The notes beneath the pieces were generated by a model. It saw nothing but the letters and a program-made list of their open reading frames with translations, was not told where the DNA came from and made no database searches. The position numbers were made by a program, and so were the translations under genes. From contig CBFICS010000005.1 in NCBI GenBank assembly GCA_965661055.1, forward strand, positions 1-64,000: a DNA stretch of 64,000 nt, read 5' to 3'. Positions 24,923-33,876 of this stretch are shown in pieces (positions within the stretch are counted from its first letter, which is position 1; the number at the start of each line of letters is the position of its first letter). This DNA is from CBFHSF01 sp965661055 (GTDB lineage: Bacteria; Bacteroidota; Bacteroidia; Flavobacteriales; Schleiferiaceae).

Positions 24923-26137
24923 ATGAATCCGAAGAAACTTAGTATTCAAGATTTTACCTACGATCTTCCGCAAGAAAAAATTGCTGTATATCCATTAGAC
25001 AAAAGAGATGAAAGCAAATTAGCCATCATTGACCATGGCAAAATATCTTCTTCACAGTACAAGAATATTCCTCATTTGTTAGATGGGAAATATCACTTTG
25101 TGTTTAACAACACAAGGGTGGTTCATGCTCGACTTCTATTTCCGAGAGGCGAAGGACAAAAACCCTTTGAGGTTTTTTGCCTTGAACCCTTAAGGGGGAT
25201 GGATGTTCAACAAGCCATGGCGAAAAAAAAATCTATTGTTTATAACTGCTTAATTGGCAGAGCCAAGCAATGGAAAGGAGCCCCAAAATCTATCCTAGTG
25301 AATGCATCGGGTCAAGATTTAATTTTGACGGCCGACAAAGGAGAGGTAAACGATGGCGTATATGAAGTTACCTTTTCATGGAATTTAGATTTGACCTTTG
25401 CTGAAGTTCTCGGATATTTGGGCAAGACTCCGCTTCCTCCTTATTTAAATAGAGAGGTTGAAGAAAAAGACAACCATAGATACCAAACCGTTTACGCAAC
25501 TTACGAAGGTTCTGTTGCGGCTCCTACCGCAGGACTTCACTTTTCAGAGGAACTCTTGAACCACTTAACTGACTTTGGGCACACCATTGACTATGCAACC
25601 CTACACGTGGGCGCCGGTACCTTTAAACCTGTTACCGCCGACACTTTAGATGATCATCCTATGCATTATGAAGAAATTCATATTAGCAAGTCATTAATCA
25701 TCGGAGTTATCAATCACTTGAACTCAATTGTGGCAGTAGGAACTACCTCAGCTCGAACCTTAGAAAGCTTGTATTGGTTAGGGTGTATTTTACAAGATTC
25801 TGATGAAAAAATTCCAGAAATCACCCAATGGACACCTTATGACCTTGAAAACCCATTATCCGGAAAAGAGTCTCTTCAGAACATAGTGAATTGGATGGAT
25901 AGCAAGGGGGTTGAACAATTTTCTACAAGAACTCAATTAATCATTGCTCCAGGGTATAAATACCGAGTAGTTGACTTATTATTTACAAACTTTCATCAAC
26001 CTCAAAGCACATTGATTTTATTGGTGGCCGCCGCCATCGGTGACGATTGGAAAAAACTTTATCAATACGCATTAGAAAATAATTTTCGATTTTTGAGCTA
26101 CGGTGATGGGTGCATGATTAGAATAAAAAATAAATAA
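24923..26137 (+). CDS. queA: S-adenosylmethionine:tRNA ribosyltransferase-isomerase
   Basis: QueA transfers and isomerises the ribosyl group of SAM onto preQ1 at the wobble position of tRNA to make epoxyqueuosine. The 404-residue protein shows the start FTYDLPQEKIAVYPL followed by RDESKL, then HFVFNNTRVVHARL, GYLGKTPLPPYLNR, YEGSVAAPTAGLHF, LHVGAGTFKPV and TNFHQPQSTLILLVAA. It is somewhat longer than the roughly 350 residues of Escherichia coli QueA, as is common in Bacteroidota. Its predicted leaderless promoter lies between it and the divergent glycosyltransferase gene. Confidence 0.95.
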   Translation: MNPKKLSIQDFTYDLPQEKIAVYPLDKRDESKLAIIDHGKISSSQYKNIPHLLDGKYHFVFNNTRVVHARLLFPRGEGQKPFEVFCLEPLRGMDVQQAMAKKKSIVYNCLIGRAKQWKGAPKSILVNASGQDLILTADKGEVNDGVYEVTFSWNLDLTFAEVLGYLGKTPLPPYLNREVEEKDNHRYQTVYATYEGSVAAPTAGLHFSEELLNHLTDFGHTIDYATLHVGAGTFKPVTADTLDDHPMHYEEIHISKSLIIGVINHLNSIVAVGTTSARTLESLYWLGCILQDSDEKIPEITQWTPYDLENPLSGKESLQNIVNWMDSKGVEQFSTRTQLIIAPGYKYRVVDLLFTNFHQPQSTLILLVAAAIGDDWKKLYQYALENNFRFLSYGDGCMIRIKNK

Positions 26138-26236
26138 AGCCCATGCTAAATCCTTCTGAACCGGCCATCAACTCGTCTTACTTTTCGACTCTTTCACCGA
26201 AAGAATTGACCGTTGAAGCCACACTTTCTATATTCT

Positions 26237-26244
26237 TACCTTTG
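26237..26244 (+). promoter_or_regulatory. -7 promoter box upstream of the beta-propeller gene
   Basis: TACCTTTG with a TTG 21 bp upstream (26213) fits the consensus. It lies 17 bp before the ATG at 26262. Confidence 0.6.
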
Positions 26245-26261
26245 TCTATAGCCAATTACTA

Positions 26262-27410
26262 ATGGAATTTATTATTCACAGTTACTTCTCACTGCTTTCT
26301 CTACTTTCATTGGGTAATCCTGTTGACACAGTCTATCAATTTCCAGATGAATTACACGAGGTTTCCGGAATGTTTATGGGGCAAGACAGTTTACTCTACG
26401 CTGCCAATGACTCCGGCAACGAGCCCGTTATTTACGGGGTTGATGTAAACGGTGAGATAATTAGATCCGTTTATATTGAAGGGGCCAAAAACATTGACTG
26501 GGAAGAGATTACCACTAACGATAGATTTATTTTCATTGGTGATTTTGGCAATAATTCAAATAACCGAAAAGACCTTTGTATTTATAAAATTGACCAAAGG
26601 CAATTCTATGCAAAAGACACTGTAAGAGCCGTCAAGACTACCATATCATACACTAATCAAAAGTCTTTTCCGGCAAAAGATGAGGAGAAAAACTTTGACA
26701 TGGAAGCTATGGTTGTTAAGTATGGAACCATATACCTCTTTTCTAAAAACCGAACATCACCATTTACCGGCTATACTTATCTATATTCTGTGCCTACCCT
26801 TACGGGGGATTATGAATTGAGCGTGGAAGACTCTATTTGGTTAGGTGAAAAACCAAAAGAAATGAATAGTGTAACGGGGGCTGCTTTAAGTCCTGACGGA
26901 CGATGTTTAATTTTATTGGGTTACAATAAACTGTGGACTTTTCAAGATTTTTGGGGAGAAGATTTTTTTAGTGGATATGCCTCCACTTTTCATTTTGATT
27001 CTTTTTCTCAAAGAGAAGCCATCTCGTTTTTAAACGATACCACACTTTTAATATCTGATGAAAAAAACGCGTTAGGCGGACAAAACCTTTACCTATTAAA
27101 CATCTCTGAAATAAGAAATGAATTAAAGGTTCTGAGAGAAAAAGAGATAGAGATAAAAGATAGAATTTTCAAGAAAAAGATAGAATTCACCTTAAACATT
27201 TCTGTAAAAAACCCAGTGTATTACTCCCTTATAAATTCAAACGGAGCGGTTGTGAAATCTGGGAGGCTTGGTGATTTTGAAGTAGGAGTACACAACGTCA
27301 CCATTCCTGTAGAGCAAATCGTTCCGGGTGCATACATTCTCAACTTACAAGTTGGACATGAAAAGCACGGATTTATTTTGAGAAAGTTTGCTTATAAATT
27401 AGAAGATTAA
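26262..27410 (+). CDS. Exported beta-propeller protein with T9SS type A-like C-terminus
   Basis: A 382-residue protein whose hydrophobic start (MEFIIHSYFSLLSLLSLG) looks like a signal peptide. Residues about 25-290 form repeated beta segments (LHEVSGMFMGQDSLLYAAND, FIFIGDFGNNSNNRKDLCIY, MNSVTGAALSPDGRCLILLG, TLLISDEKNALGGQNLYLL) resembling the SdiA-regulated/esterase-like propeller group. The last 80 residues (IEFTLNISVKNPVYYSLINS, VGVHNVTIPVEQIVPGAYIL, GFILRKFA) have the beta-sandwich pattern of a type A sorting domain for type IX secretion, although the usual PNP motif is absent. It is probably secreted or surface-attached; the enzymatic role is unknown. The stop overlaps the 3' end of the PAP2 gene by 4 nt. 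Confidence 0.7.
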   Translation: MEFIIHSYFSLLSLLSLGNPVDTVYQFPDELHEVSGMFMGQDSLLYAANDSGNEPVIYGVDVNGEIIRSVYIEGAKNIDWEEITTNDRFIFIGDFGNNSNNRKDLCIYKIDQRQFYAKDTVRAVKTTISYTNQKSFPAKDEEKNFDMEAMVVKYGTIYLFSKNRTSPFTGYTYLYSVPTLTGDYELSVEDSIWLGEKPKEMNSVTGAALSPDGRCLILLGYNKLWTFQDFWGEDFFSGYASTFHFDSFSQREAISFLNDTTLLISDEKNALGGQNLYLLNISEIRNELKVLREKEIEIKDRIFKKKIEFTLNISVKNPVYYSLINSNGAVVKSGRLGDFEVGVHNVTIPVEQIVPGAYILNLQVGHEKHGFILRKFAYKLED

Positions 27411-28192
27411 AGAGGCATAATCACCCCCATGGTACTTTGTCTGTTAACGTGACCTGAAGTGATTTGCCAATGGGGCTTATCCATTATTATTTTCCCAATA
27501 TAATATCCAAGAGCTGCTCCTATAAACACATCTGAAGCCCAGTGGTAATTATCATAAATCCTAGAGACCCCCGTCAAGGTGGCTAAAGAATAACTGACAT
27601 ACCCTACCCACTTTGATTCTGGATACCCTTTTGCCAATACAGTAGCTACGGCAAAAGCGGTGGATGTATGTCCGCTGGGAAAGCTCAAATGGTCCGTTCC
27701 AGGTGTAAACGGCCCCTGAAATTTTAAAGGATTTAGAACTTCCTGTTCTTTGGGTCTTTCTCTTCTAAAGGCAAATTTCAACACCATGGTAGCTCCACCT
27801 GCAAGCAAATAAGCTTTCACTCCTTGTAGCCCTACGTAGGTATGTTGGTGATTTTCTGTCGCCCAACCAATGGTTGATAGGGTTAAAAGAGCAGGTACGG
27901 TTATCACTCCAGAACCTGCGGGTTCAGCAACGTATTTTGAAAAATTAGAAAGTCCTTCGGTTTGATTCCTTTGAATATAGGAGGTAATACTTTCGTCCGC
28001 TAAAATTAACACACCGCCTGCCGTAGTTATTGCTCCTGCTGTCAGCCAATCTTTTGCATCCCAACCGCTTGGTGACTTCATGATTTCATAAGCGTCATAG
28101 GGATACGACATAAAATAGTTCGGCGGGTCTTCTTGAGCAAAACACAAGCGACTGTAAAGGATTATAAACGCAAAGGTGAAAATGTATTTCAT
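27407..28192 (-). CDS. PAP2-family phosphatase, exported
   Basis: A 261-residue protein with signal peptide (MKYIFTFAFIILYSRLCFAQ). The three PAP2/acid-phosphatase motifs are complete: KFAFRRERP, the PSGH segment SFPSGHTSTAFAVA, and SRIYDNYHWASDVFIG. Family members dephosphorylate lipid phosphates such as undecaprenyl pyrophosphate or phosphatidic acid at the outer face of the inner membrane, or in the periplasm. There are hydrophobic segments around residues 45-65, 95-115 and 215-235. It is divergent from the next gene with only 13 bp between the start codons, so promoters must lie in the neighbouring coding sequences. Confidence 0.9.
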   Translation of the reverse strand: MKYIFTFAFIILYSRLCFAQEDPPNYFMSYPYDAYEIMKSPSGWDAKDWLTAGAITTAGGVLILADESITSYIQRNQTEGLSNFSKYVAEPAGSGVITVPALLTLSTIGWATENHQHTYVGLQGVKAYLLAGGATMVLKFAFRRERPKEQEVLNPLKFQGPFTPGTDHLSFPSGHTSTAFAVATVLAKGYPESKWVGYVSYSLATLTGVSRIYDNYHWASDVFIGAALGYYIGKIIMDKPHWQITSGHVNRQSTMGVIMPL

Positions 28193-28205
28193 ATCTTGGT
28201 AGGCT

Positions 28206-29204
28206 ATGAAAAAAGCCCTATTTACATTTTTTATTGGTCTTCTAATTTACGGATGTCAAATTAAAAAAGACACCCCAAAGATAACCCTGAATTCAGATCA
28301 AACGTACCAATTTGTTTTTTGGAATGTTGAGAATTTATTCGACACTATTGACGATCCTCACACCGCGGATCACGAGTTTTTACCCCACTCTGATAAAAAA
28401 TGGAATTCTTTCAAGTACTACGATAAGGTAAAAAAGATAGCAGAAGGAATAAGAGCGAGTGGAGAAATGTACCCTCCAGATATAGTAGGGTTGGCTGAAA
28501 TCGAAAACTCATTGGTTTTAGAAGATTTAATTTACTCACCTCCCTTAAGGTCTACCCCCTACAAAATAGCCCACTGCCCTTCTACAGACCCAAGGGGAAT
28601 TGACCTTGCCTTATTATATAATAGCGAAATGTTTTCCGGGTTTGACATTTTTAAAATTGAACCCCAAGGAGAAACCTTCTTTAGAGGAAGACCTATTGTT
28701 TGGGTAACCTTATTTACTTTTCAGAATGATACGCTAGACATTTTTTTGAACCATTGGTCTTCTAAAAGGGGGGGAGAAAAAGCCAACCAGAAAAGAATCA
28801 CCATGGCAAATACCTTGGTTAATTTCACAGACAGTTTGATTGAAAGTGGTAGAGATCAAGTGATAATTACCGGAGACTTTAACGACTCACCTGATTCAGA
28901 AAGTATTGAAAAAATCAACCAAAGTGAATACTTGATAAACTGCATGACAAACCTTCCCAACGGAAGTCATTTTTACCGGGGTGAATACAGTTTTTTAGAT
29001 CAAATTTTTATTTCAAAAAAATTTGCAACTCAATGCAAAAATCTAAAAGTTGAAGTAGTAAATGAAAACATGTTAACTACTTACTCAGAAAAGTACAAGA
29101 CTGACATTCCTTTCCGCTCTTGGAAAGGTCCCATTTACATGGGAGGTTTTAGCGATCATTTACCCTTGAGGTTAACATTCACAAAGTTTTCGAAAAATAA
29201 CTGA
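28206..29204 (+). CDS. Endonuclease/exonuclease/phosphatase-family lipoprotein
   Basis: A 332-residue lipoprotein (lipobox LLIYGC, mature Cys at about residue 17) with the EEP fold. Signatures: FVFWNVENLFDTIDD, the catalytic Glu in DIVGLAEIENS, GIDLALLYN, NHWSSKRGGEKAN, ITGDFNDSPDSE and the terminal FSDHLPLRLTF with its catalytic Asp-His. In Bacteroidota such lipoproteins act outside the cytoplasm as nucleases or phosphodiesterases; the substrate is not known. The mRNA start must overlap the PAP2 gene because only 13 bp separate the two starts. Confidence 0.87.
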   Translation: MKKALFTFFIGLLIYGCQIKKDTPKITLNSDQTYQFVFWNVENLFDTIDDPHTADHEFLPHSDKKWNSFKYYDKVKKIAEGIRASGEMYPPDIVGLAEIENSLVLEDLIYSPPLRSTPYKIAHCPSTDPRGIDLALLYNSEMFSGFDIFKIEPQGETFFRGRPIVWVTLFTFQNDTLDIFLNHWSSKRGGEKANQKRITMANTLVNFTDSLIESGRDQVIITGDFNDSPDSESIEKINQSEYLINCMTNLPNGSHFYRGEYSFLDQIFISKKFATQCKNLKVEVVNENMLTTYSEKYKTDIPFRSWKGPIYMGGFSDHLPLRLTFTKFSKNN

Positions 29205-29269
29205 AGTAATAAAAAATTATCATTCTCTTAAGATTCTTTTTATCTTGCAGGTATAGAAATTTAAGAATC

Positions 29270-30220
29270 ATGAAAAAACTTTTACTTTTTACTGCTTCGC
29301 TTGCGATAGTATTTTCCTCGTGTAAGCGAAGAGATACTGATCCTGGTGAAAATCCAACTGCTGGCGGCTACCCTACAAAAAACTTAACCGTCGAGGCTAA
29401 GAAAAGAGTATTGGTTCAAGAAACCACAGGAACTTGGTGTCAGTATTGTCCTAACGGAGCTGAACAATTAATTATAGCAAAGGCAAAATTTGGCGCCGAT
29501 ATTATTCCAATATCAAGCCATACAGGAGATGATTTAGAATCACCCGATGTCACGACCTTTTTGACAAATTTCCCTACATCTGCTGTTCCTAACTTTTATG
29601 TTGATACGGCGAAAGTTGAAAATTACAACCAGTTGGTAAGTAAAATTGATGAAGCTCTAACCCTTACTCCAAAATTAGGGGTAACCCATGCGGTCAGGGA
29701 AAACGATACTGCTTACATTGTTTACCCAAAAATTCAAGTATTTGAAGATATGAAAGGTGAGGTATTCTTTGTTGAGTCATATTTAGTATTTGACGAAATT
29801 GAAGCAAGAGAATATCCTGGGGTTGATTTGAATCAAGTATCTTCTGTAGCTACCGTTTCTACTGGATCTGGAGCGACACCAACTCGTTGGGTACAAAATG
29901 CTGCTCAATTAGACGGAACGTACTTAGTAACTCCTGGTGATTCATATTATCATGAAGCAGTTCTTTGGGCTGCAGGAGCAAACACACCCGACTGGGGCTT
30001 ACCTTTAAGTGAAGTTAACCCTTTTGGTGTTAATTTTACTAACGGAGATATTTTCGGTACTGAGTTCACTCCTATTAAAATCGCTATTCCAAAAGCATCT
30101 ACTAGTTATGGATTCCCTACAGACATTAGCTTTACTACTATTGTTTGGAGACTTGCTTCTGGCAACACACAACTAGAGTTTGTAAACGGATACACTGAAA
30201 CTTATGGATCAGGTCAATAA
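29270..30220 (+). CDS. Omp28-family outer-membrane lipoprotein with thioredoxin-like CxxC
   Basis: A 316-residue lipoprotein (signal MKKLLLFTASLAIVFSSC). The N-terminal half is the Omp28 domain, a thioredoxin-like fold with the motif TGTWCQYCPNGAEQ and PTSAVPNFYVD at the cis-Pro position. The C-terminal half (about 190-316) is a beta-rich domain (VSTGSGATPTRWVQNAAQL, YYHEAVLWAAG). The family was described in Porphyromonas as a surface protein; its function is open. A TATCTTGC box (29241-29248) is a weak promoter candidate and a strong terminator follows the gene, so it is probably monocistronic. Confidence 0.85.
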   Translation: MKKLLLFTASLAIVFSSCKRRDTDPGENPTAGGYPTKNLTVEAKKRVLVQETTGTWCQYCPNGAEQLIIAKAKFGADIIPISSHTGDDLESPDVTTFLTNFPTSAVPNFYVDTAKVENYNQLVSKIDEALTLTPKLGVTHAVRENDTAYIVYPKIQVFEDMKGEVFFVESYLVFDEIEAREYPGVDLNQVSSVATVSTGSGATPTRWVQNAAQLDGTYLVTPGDSYYHEAVLWAAGANTPDWGLPLSEVNPFGVNFTNGDIFGTEFTPIKIAIPKASTSYGFPTDISFTTIVWRLASGNTQLEFVNGYTETYGSGQ

Positions 30221-30235
30221 GAAATTAAACAGACT

Positions 30236-30268
30236 AAAAAAGCCCGAGCAAATGCTCGGGCTTTTTTT
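30236..30268 (+). terminator. Intrinsic terminator of the Omp28 gene
   Basis: The stem AGCCCGAGC / GCTCGGGCT with loop AAAT is followed by T7 and lies about 16 bp after the stop codon. Confidence 0.9.
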
Positions 30269-30419
30269 ATGGTTACATCTCTGCAGTTTGTTTATTCAAG
30301 TAGAATGTAATAGATGAAATCAACCCCTTAAGATCAAATCTAACCCCCTATCACCCACGTTTGTCACGGAATACATGCCGTAACATTAAACCAATAAAAT
30401 AACCCGTTGTATAGACATA

Positions 30420-30449
30420 AAAAAAGGAACCCGAAGGTTCCTTTTTTTT
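30420..30449 (-). terminator. Intrinsic terminator of yidC
   Basis: The stem GGAACC / GGTTCC with loop CGAA is flanked by A5 and T8. On the minus strand it sits at the end of yidC and its T-tract overlaps the stop region. The 150 bp between this and the Omp28 terminator hold no gene that I can see. Confidence 0.85.
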
Positions 30450-32175
30450 ATTTGTTGTTTGATTGCTTTTGCATCTCTTCCAATCGAGCGGCAAACTTAG
30501 ATTTTTTCTTAGGCTTCTTCTTGTTCTCTTGAAGCTTAGCATGAATGGCCTCATCATCAGTAACTGATCTAATAATCCATTGCTGACCAAATGTAATCAT
30601 GTTTGCTAAGAAGTAGTAATAACTCAATCCAGCAGCATAATTATTGAAGATACCCAGGAACATAATCGGCATCAAGTACATGATGTACTTCATTTGCGGC
30701 ATTTGTTGTGTTGACCCAGTCATCTGAGAGTTCATCCATGTATAAATAAGGGTTGACACCGTCATTAATAGGGTAAACAAACTGATGTGATCTCCATAAA
30801 ATGGAATATCGAAAGGCAGATTGTATATACTATCGTAAGTACTTAGGTCATCTGCCCACAAAAAGCTTTGTTGTCTCAATTCAATACTTGATGGGAAGAA
30901 TCTAAATATGGCAATCAAAATAGGAAACTGTAAAAGCATGGGAAGACACCCCCCTAATGGACTTACCCCTGTTTTGCGGTAAAGGTCCATGGTTGCTTGT
31001 TGCTTCTTCATCGGATCCTTATCCTTGAACTTCTCATTGATCTCATCAATCTCTGGCTTGAGAACTCTCATTTTTGCCATCGACTTGTAAGAGGTGTAGG
31101 TAAAGGGGAACAAAACCATCTTAATCATTAAGGTCATGATCAAAATGATTAATCCATAATTCAAATTATAAGTATCTAACCAGTTAAATACTTTAATTAC
31201 CACGTACTTGTTGATCCAGCCAAAAATCCCCCATCCCAAAGGAATGATTTCTTCATACTGTTTATTGTATGCTTGAAGGGTTTCAAAACGGTTTGGACCT
31301 AAATACAATTCAAATGAAGTTGTATTTCCTTCAGCAATAAGTTGTAAATCTGAAACCAATACTTTGGTTATTTCCTCATCTCCTTCAGTAAGTGACGAAG
31401 TTAATTTACCCGATGAAAACATACCGTTTACGGGAGTCAAGATTGACGAAAAGAATTGTTGTTTGTGAGCTATCCAACTCAGGTTTGACAAATCTTCTGA
31501 ATCATTACTTCTCTCAGATAAATAGTCATAGTCATCACCATTTTCTAAATATCCGATGGTCGTCGCGTACTGTTCATTCTCTAAACTCTTTTCTTGACGA
31601 AGAGTATTTTGATTCCAAAGAACATTCATTGGAACACCAGAAGACTGAATTCCGCGTACTGAAGTACTAATCATATACCCTTCCTTAGGAAGAGAATATG
31701 TTATTTCAACGGGAGTTGGAGCATTTATAGAAGTAAATACCACTACAGAGTTACCCTCAATCTTTTTTTCTTCTACCGAATAAAAGTAATCACTTGACCT
31801 TTTATTGTTAGATGAGAAAGAAAGTAGAGAACTATTGTCTATTAAATTAAGAGGCAAACTGTCATAAGTTTGGTACCCTTTTACATAAGCCTGTGTAATT
31901 TGAGCTCCCTTAGTAGAAAAAGTCAATTGAAGTTTATCACTTTCAATTTGAACAAACTGTTCTTTAAGGGTATCTACCAAAGTAGAATCTTTTTTCACCA
32001 CCAAGGGTGCTTCCTCAACCTTTTGAATTGAATCAGAAAGAATTTCTGTCCCTTCAATACTAGCTTCTGGCTTTAGAGGGGCTTGTTGTCCATTCCAAAA
32101 ATAAAAGAAGATGACAATGGCTCCAATTAAAGAAAACCCAATTAAGGTATTCTTATCTAATCCTTTTTGCTCCAT
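30448..32175 (-). CDS. yidC: Membrane protein insertase YidC
   Basis: YidC inserts and folds proteins in the inner membrane, alone or with SecYEG. The 575-residue protein has an N-terminal anchor (NTLIGFSLIGAIVIFFYFW), a large periplasmic beta domain (about 60-345) and the conserved five-helix core (about 350-545), with YGLIILIMTLMIKMVLFPFT, the hydrophilic-groove Arg region, GGCLPMLLQFPILIAIFRFF, and NYAAGLSYYYFLANMITFGQ. The tail is strongly basic (KKKPKKKSKFAARLE), as expected for ribosome contact. It follows pyrG by only 6 bp, so the two form an operon. The partner-pathway gene yidD is at 51037. Confidence 0.95.
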   Translation of the reverse strand: MEQKGLDKNTLIGFSLIGAIVIFFYFWNGQQAPLKPEASIEGTEILSDSIQKVEEAPLVVKKDSTLVDTLKEQFVQIESDKLQLTFSTKGAQITQAYVKGYQTYDSLPLNLIDNSSLLSFSSNNKRSSDYFYSVEEKKIEGNSVVVFTSINAPTPVEITYSLPKEGYMISTSVRGIQSSGVPMNVLWNQNTLRQEKSLENEQYATTIGYLENGDDYDYLSERSNDSEDLSNLSWIAHKQQFFSSILTPVNGMFSSGKLTSSLTEGDEEITKVLVSDLQLIAEGNTTSFELYLGPNRFETLQAYNKQYEEIIPLGWGIFGWINKYVVIKVFNWLDTYNLNYGLIILIMTLMIKMVLFPFTYTSYKSMAKMRVLKPEIDEINEKFKDKDPMKKQQATMDLYRKTGVSPLGGCLPMLLQFPILIAIFRFFPSSIELRQQSFLWADDLSTYDSIYNLPFDIPFYGDHISLFTLLMTVSTLIYTWMNSQMTGSTQQMPQMKYIMYLMPIMFLGIFNNYAAGLSYYYFLANMITFGQQWIIRSVTDDEAIHAKLQENKKKPKKKSKFAARLEEMQKQSNNK

Positions 32176-32181
32176 AGTAAA

Positions 32182-33798
32182 TTATTGTTCTATCTGATTG
32201 TGCTCAATAGCTGCTTTGACAAATCCAACAAATAAAGGATGAGGGTTTGCTACTGTGCTTTTATATTCTGGGTGAAATTGAACTCCAATAAACCAAGGGT
32301 GTTCAGGAATTTCAACAATTTCTACCAATCCAGTATCAGGATTTACTCCTGTGGCTATCATTCCGTTCTTTTCAAAGTCAGCTAAGAAATCTCCGTTAAA
32401 CTCATAGCGGTGACGGTGTCTTTCTGAAACTTCCTTTCTCTTATATACCTTTTGAGCTAATGATCCTTCTTTAAGATCACAGTCGTTGGCACCTAGCCTC
32501 ATCGTACCACCGTATTCGGTAACCTTTTTCTGAGCTTCCATCAGGTCTATCACTGGATGCTTAGAATCTTTACTAATTTCTGAAGTATTCGCATCCTCCC
32601 AACCAATAACGTTTCTAGCAAACTCAACGACTGAAGCTTGCATACCAAAACAAATACCCATAAACGGAACCTTGTTTTCTCTCGCAAACTTAACCGTAGC
32701 AATTTTACCTTCAAAACCTCTCTCACCAAATCCAGGAGCTACTAAAATACCGTGTAAACCTTTGAAAATGTGTCCAGCATTTTTATCAGTAATTTTCTCA
32801 GAATGAATCCATCTAATTTTCACATCACACTCATTGGTAGAGCCCGCGTGAATAAATGCCTCTGATATGGACTTATAAGAGTCTTTTAACTCTACATATT
32901 TACCTACTAACCCAATTTCAACTTCGTGTTTTGGGTATTTTAATTTATATAAAAAGTCTTTCCAGCGAGTCAATTCTGGCTCTCCGGTAGTCGGAAGGTT
33001 AAGCTTTTTCAAGACTACTTGATCTAGTCTTTCTCTTGACATTAACAACGGAACTTCATAGATGGTTGAAGCATCTAAAGACTCAATTACTGCATCTTTC
33101 TTAACATTACAGAAAAGGGCCAATTTTCTTTTGATTTCATCTCCGATCTCATGCTCAGCACGACAAACTAAAACATCTGGCTGTAGTCCAGATTCTTGAA
33201 GTAATTTTACAGAGTGCTGGGTAGGTTTGGTCTTAAGTTCACCTGTGGTAGCTAGGTATGGAAGAAGTGTTAGGTGAACCACCATACAATCATCTCCTAA
33301 CTCCCATCTAAGTTGACGAACGGATTCTATATAAGGCAATGCCTCAATATCACCCACTGTACCACCAATTTCAGTAATAACTATTTCAAACTCACCTGTA
33401 TTACCAAGCTGCTTAATTCTATCTTTAATTTCATCTGTGATGTGAGGAATTACTTGAACGGTTTTTCCTAAGTAATCACCACGTCTTTCCTTTTCAATTA
33501 CTGATTGGTAAATCCTTCCGGTAGTCACGTTGTTAGCTTGTGACGTAGGACGATTCATGAAACGTTCATAGTGACCAAGATCAAGGTCCGTCTCTGCACC
33601 ATCATTGGTTACATAACATTCCCCATGCTCATATGGGTTCAAAGTACCTGGATCAATATTGATGTATGGATCTAATTTCTGAATGGTTACAGAATATCCT
33701 CTTGCTTGAAGCAAGGTAGCTAAGGAAGAAGAAATAATTCCCTTTCCTAGTGAGGAGGTTACCCCTCCGGTCACAAAAATGTATTTGGTGTTTCCCAT
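32182..33798 (-). CDS. pyrG: CTP synthase
   Basis: PyrG aminates UTP to CTP using ATP and glutamine. The 538-residue protein has the N-terminal synthetase domain (YIFVTGGVTSSLGKGIISSS, KLDPYINIDPGTLNPYEHGE, ITEIGGTVGDIE) and a C-terminal class I glutamine amidotransferase domain (about 290-538) with the nucleophile in GICFGMQ and the HPE of GVQFHPEYKS. The open frame extends to 33843, but MGNTKY at 33798 is the start: a perfect promoter (TTTG, 19 bp, TAATTTTG) lies at 33831-33861, over the extra codons. It is transcribed with yidC. Confidence 0.96.
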   Translation of the reverse strand: MGNTKYIFVTGGVTSSLGKGIISSSLATLLQARGYSVTIQKLDPYINIDPGTLNPYEHGECYVTNDGAETDLDLGHYERFMNRPTSQANNVTTGRIYQSVIEKERRGDYLGKTVQVIPHITDEIKDRIKQLGNTGEFEIVITEIGGTVGDIEALPYIESVRQLRWELGDDCMVVHLTLLPYLATTGELKTKPTQHSVKLLQESGLQPDVLVCRAEHEIGDEIKRKLALFCNVKKDAVIESLDASTIYEVPLLMSRERLDQVVLKKLNLPTTGEPELTRWKDFLYKLKYPKHEVEIGLVGKYVELKDSYKSISEAFIHAGSTNECDVKIRWIHSEKITDKNAGHIFKGLHGILVAPGFGERGFEGKIATVKFARENKVPFMGICFGMQASVVEFARNVIGWEDANTSEISKDSKHPVIDLMEAQKKVTEYGGTMRLGANDCDLKEGSLAQKVYKRKEVSERHRHRYEFNGDFLADFEKNGMIATGVNPDTGLVEIVEIPEHPWFIGVQFHPEYKSTVANPHPLFVGFVKAAIEHNQIEQ

Positions 33799-33830
33799 AC
33801 CGTAATTTTCACATGTTGAAAAGACGGTTG

Positions 33831-33861
33831 CAAAATTAGGCATTCTTATTCATCCCCCAAA
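33831..33861 (-). promoter_or_regulatory. Promoter of pyrG-yidC
   Basis: TTTG (33861-33858) and TAATTTTG (33838-33831) with a 19-bp spacer on the minus strand. The predicted leader before the ATG at 33798 is about 28 nt. Confidence 0.75.
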
Positions 33862-33876
33862 GACAGTTTCGCTTTT

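Noticed and set aside
24827..24973. N-terminal extension of the glycosyltransferase gene
   Set aside because: A perfect promoter lies inside the extension and the start at 24826 fits the family.
26143..26262. A 39-codon frame ending in TAATG at the start of the propeller gene
   Set aside because: It contains the promoter box of that gene (26237-26244) and has no protein-like pattern; most likely chance.
30351..30590. A 79-codon minus frame overlapping the 3' end of yidC
   Set aside because: It covers the yidC terminator and coding sequence in another phase; no family resemblance.
33799..33843. N-terminal extension of pyrG
   Set aside because: The -7 box and the beginning of the family domain both argue for the start at 33798.
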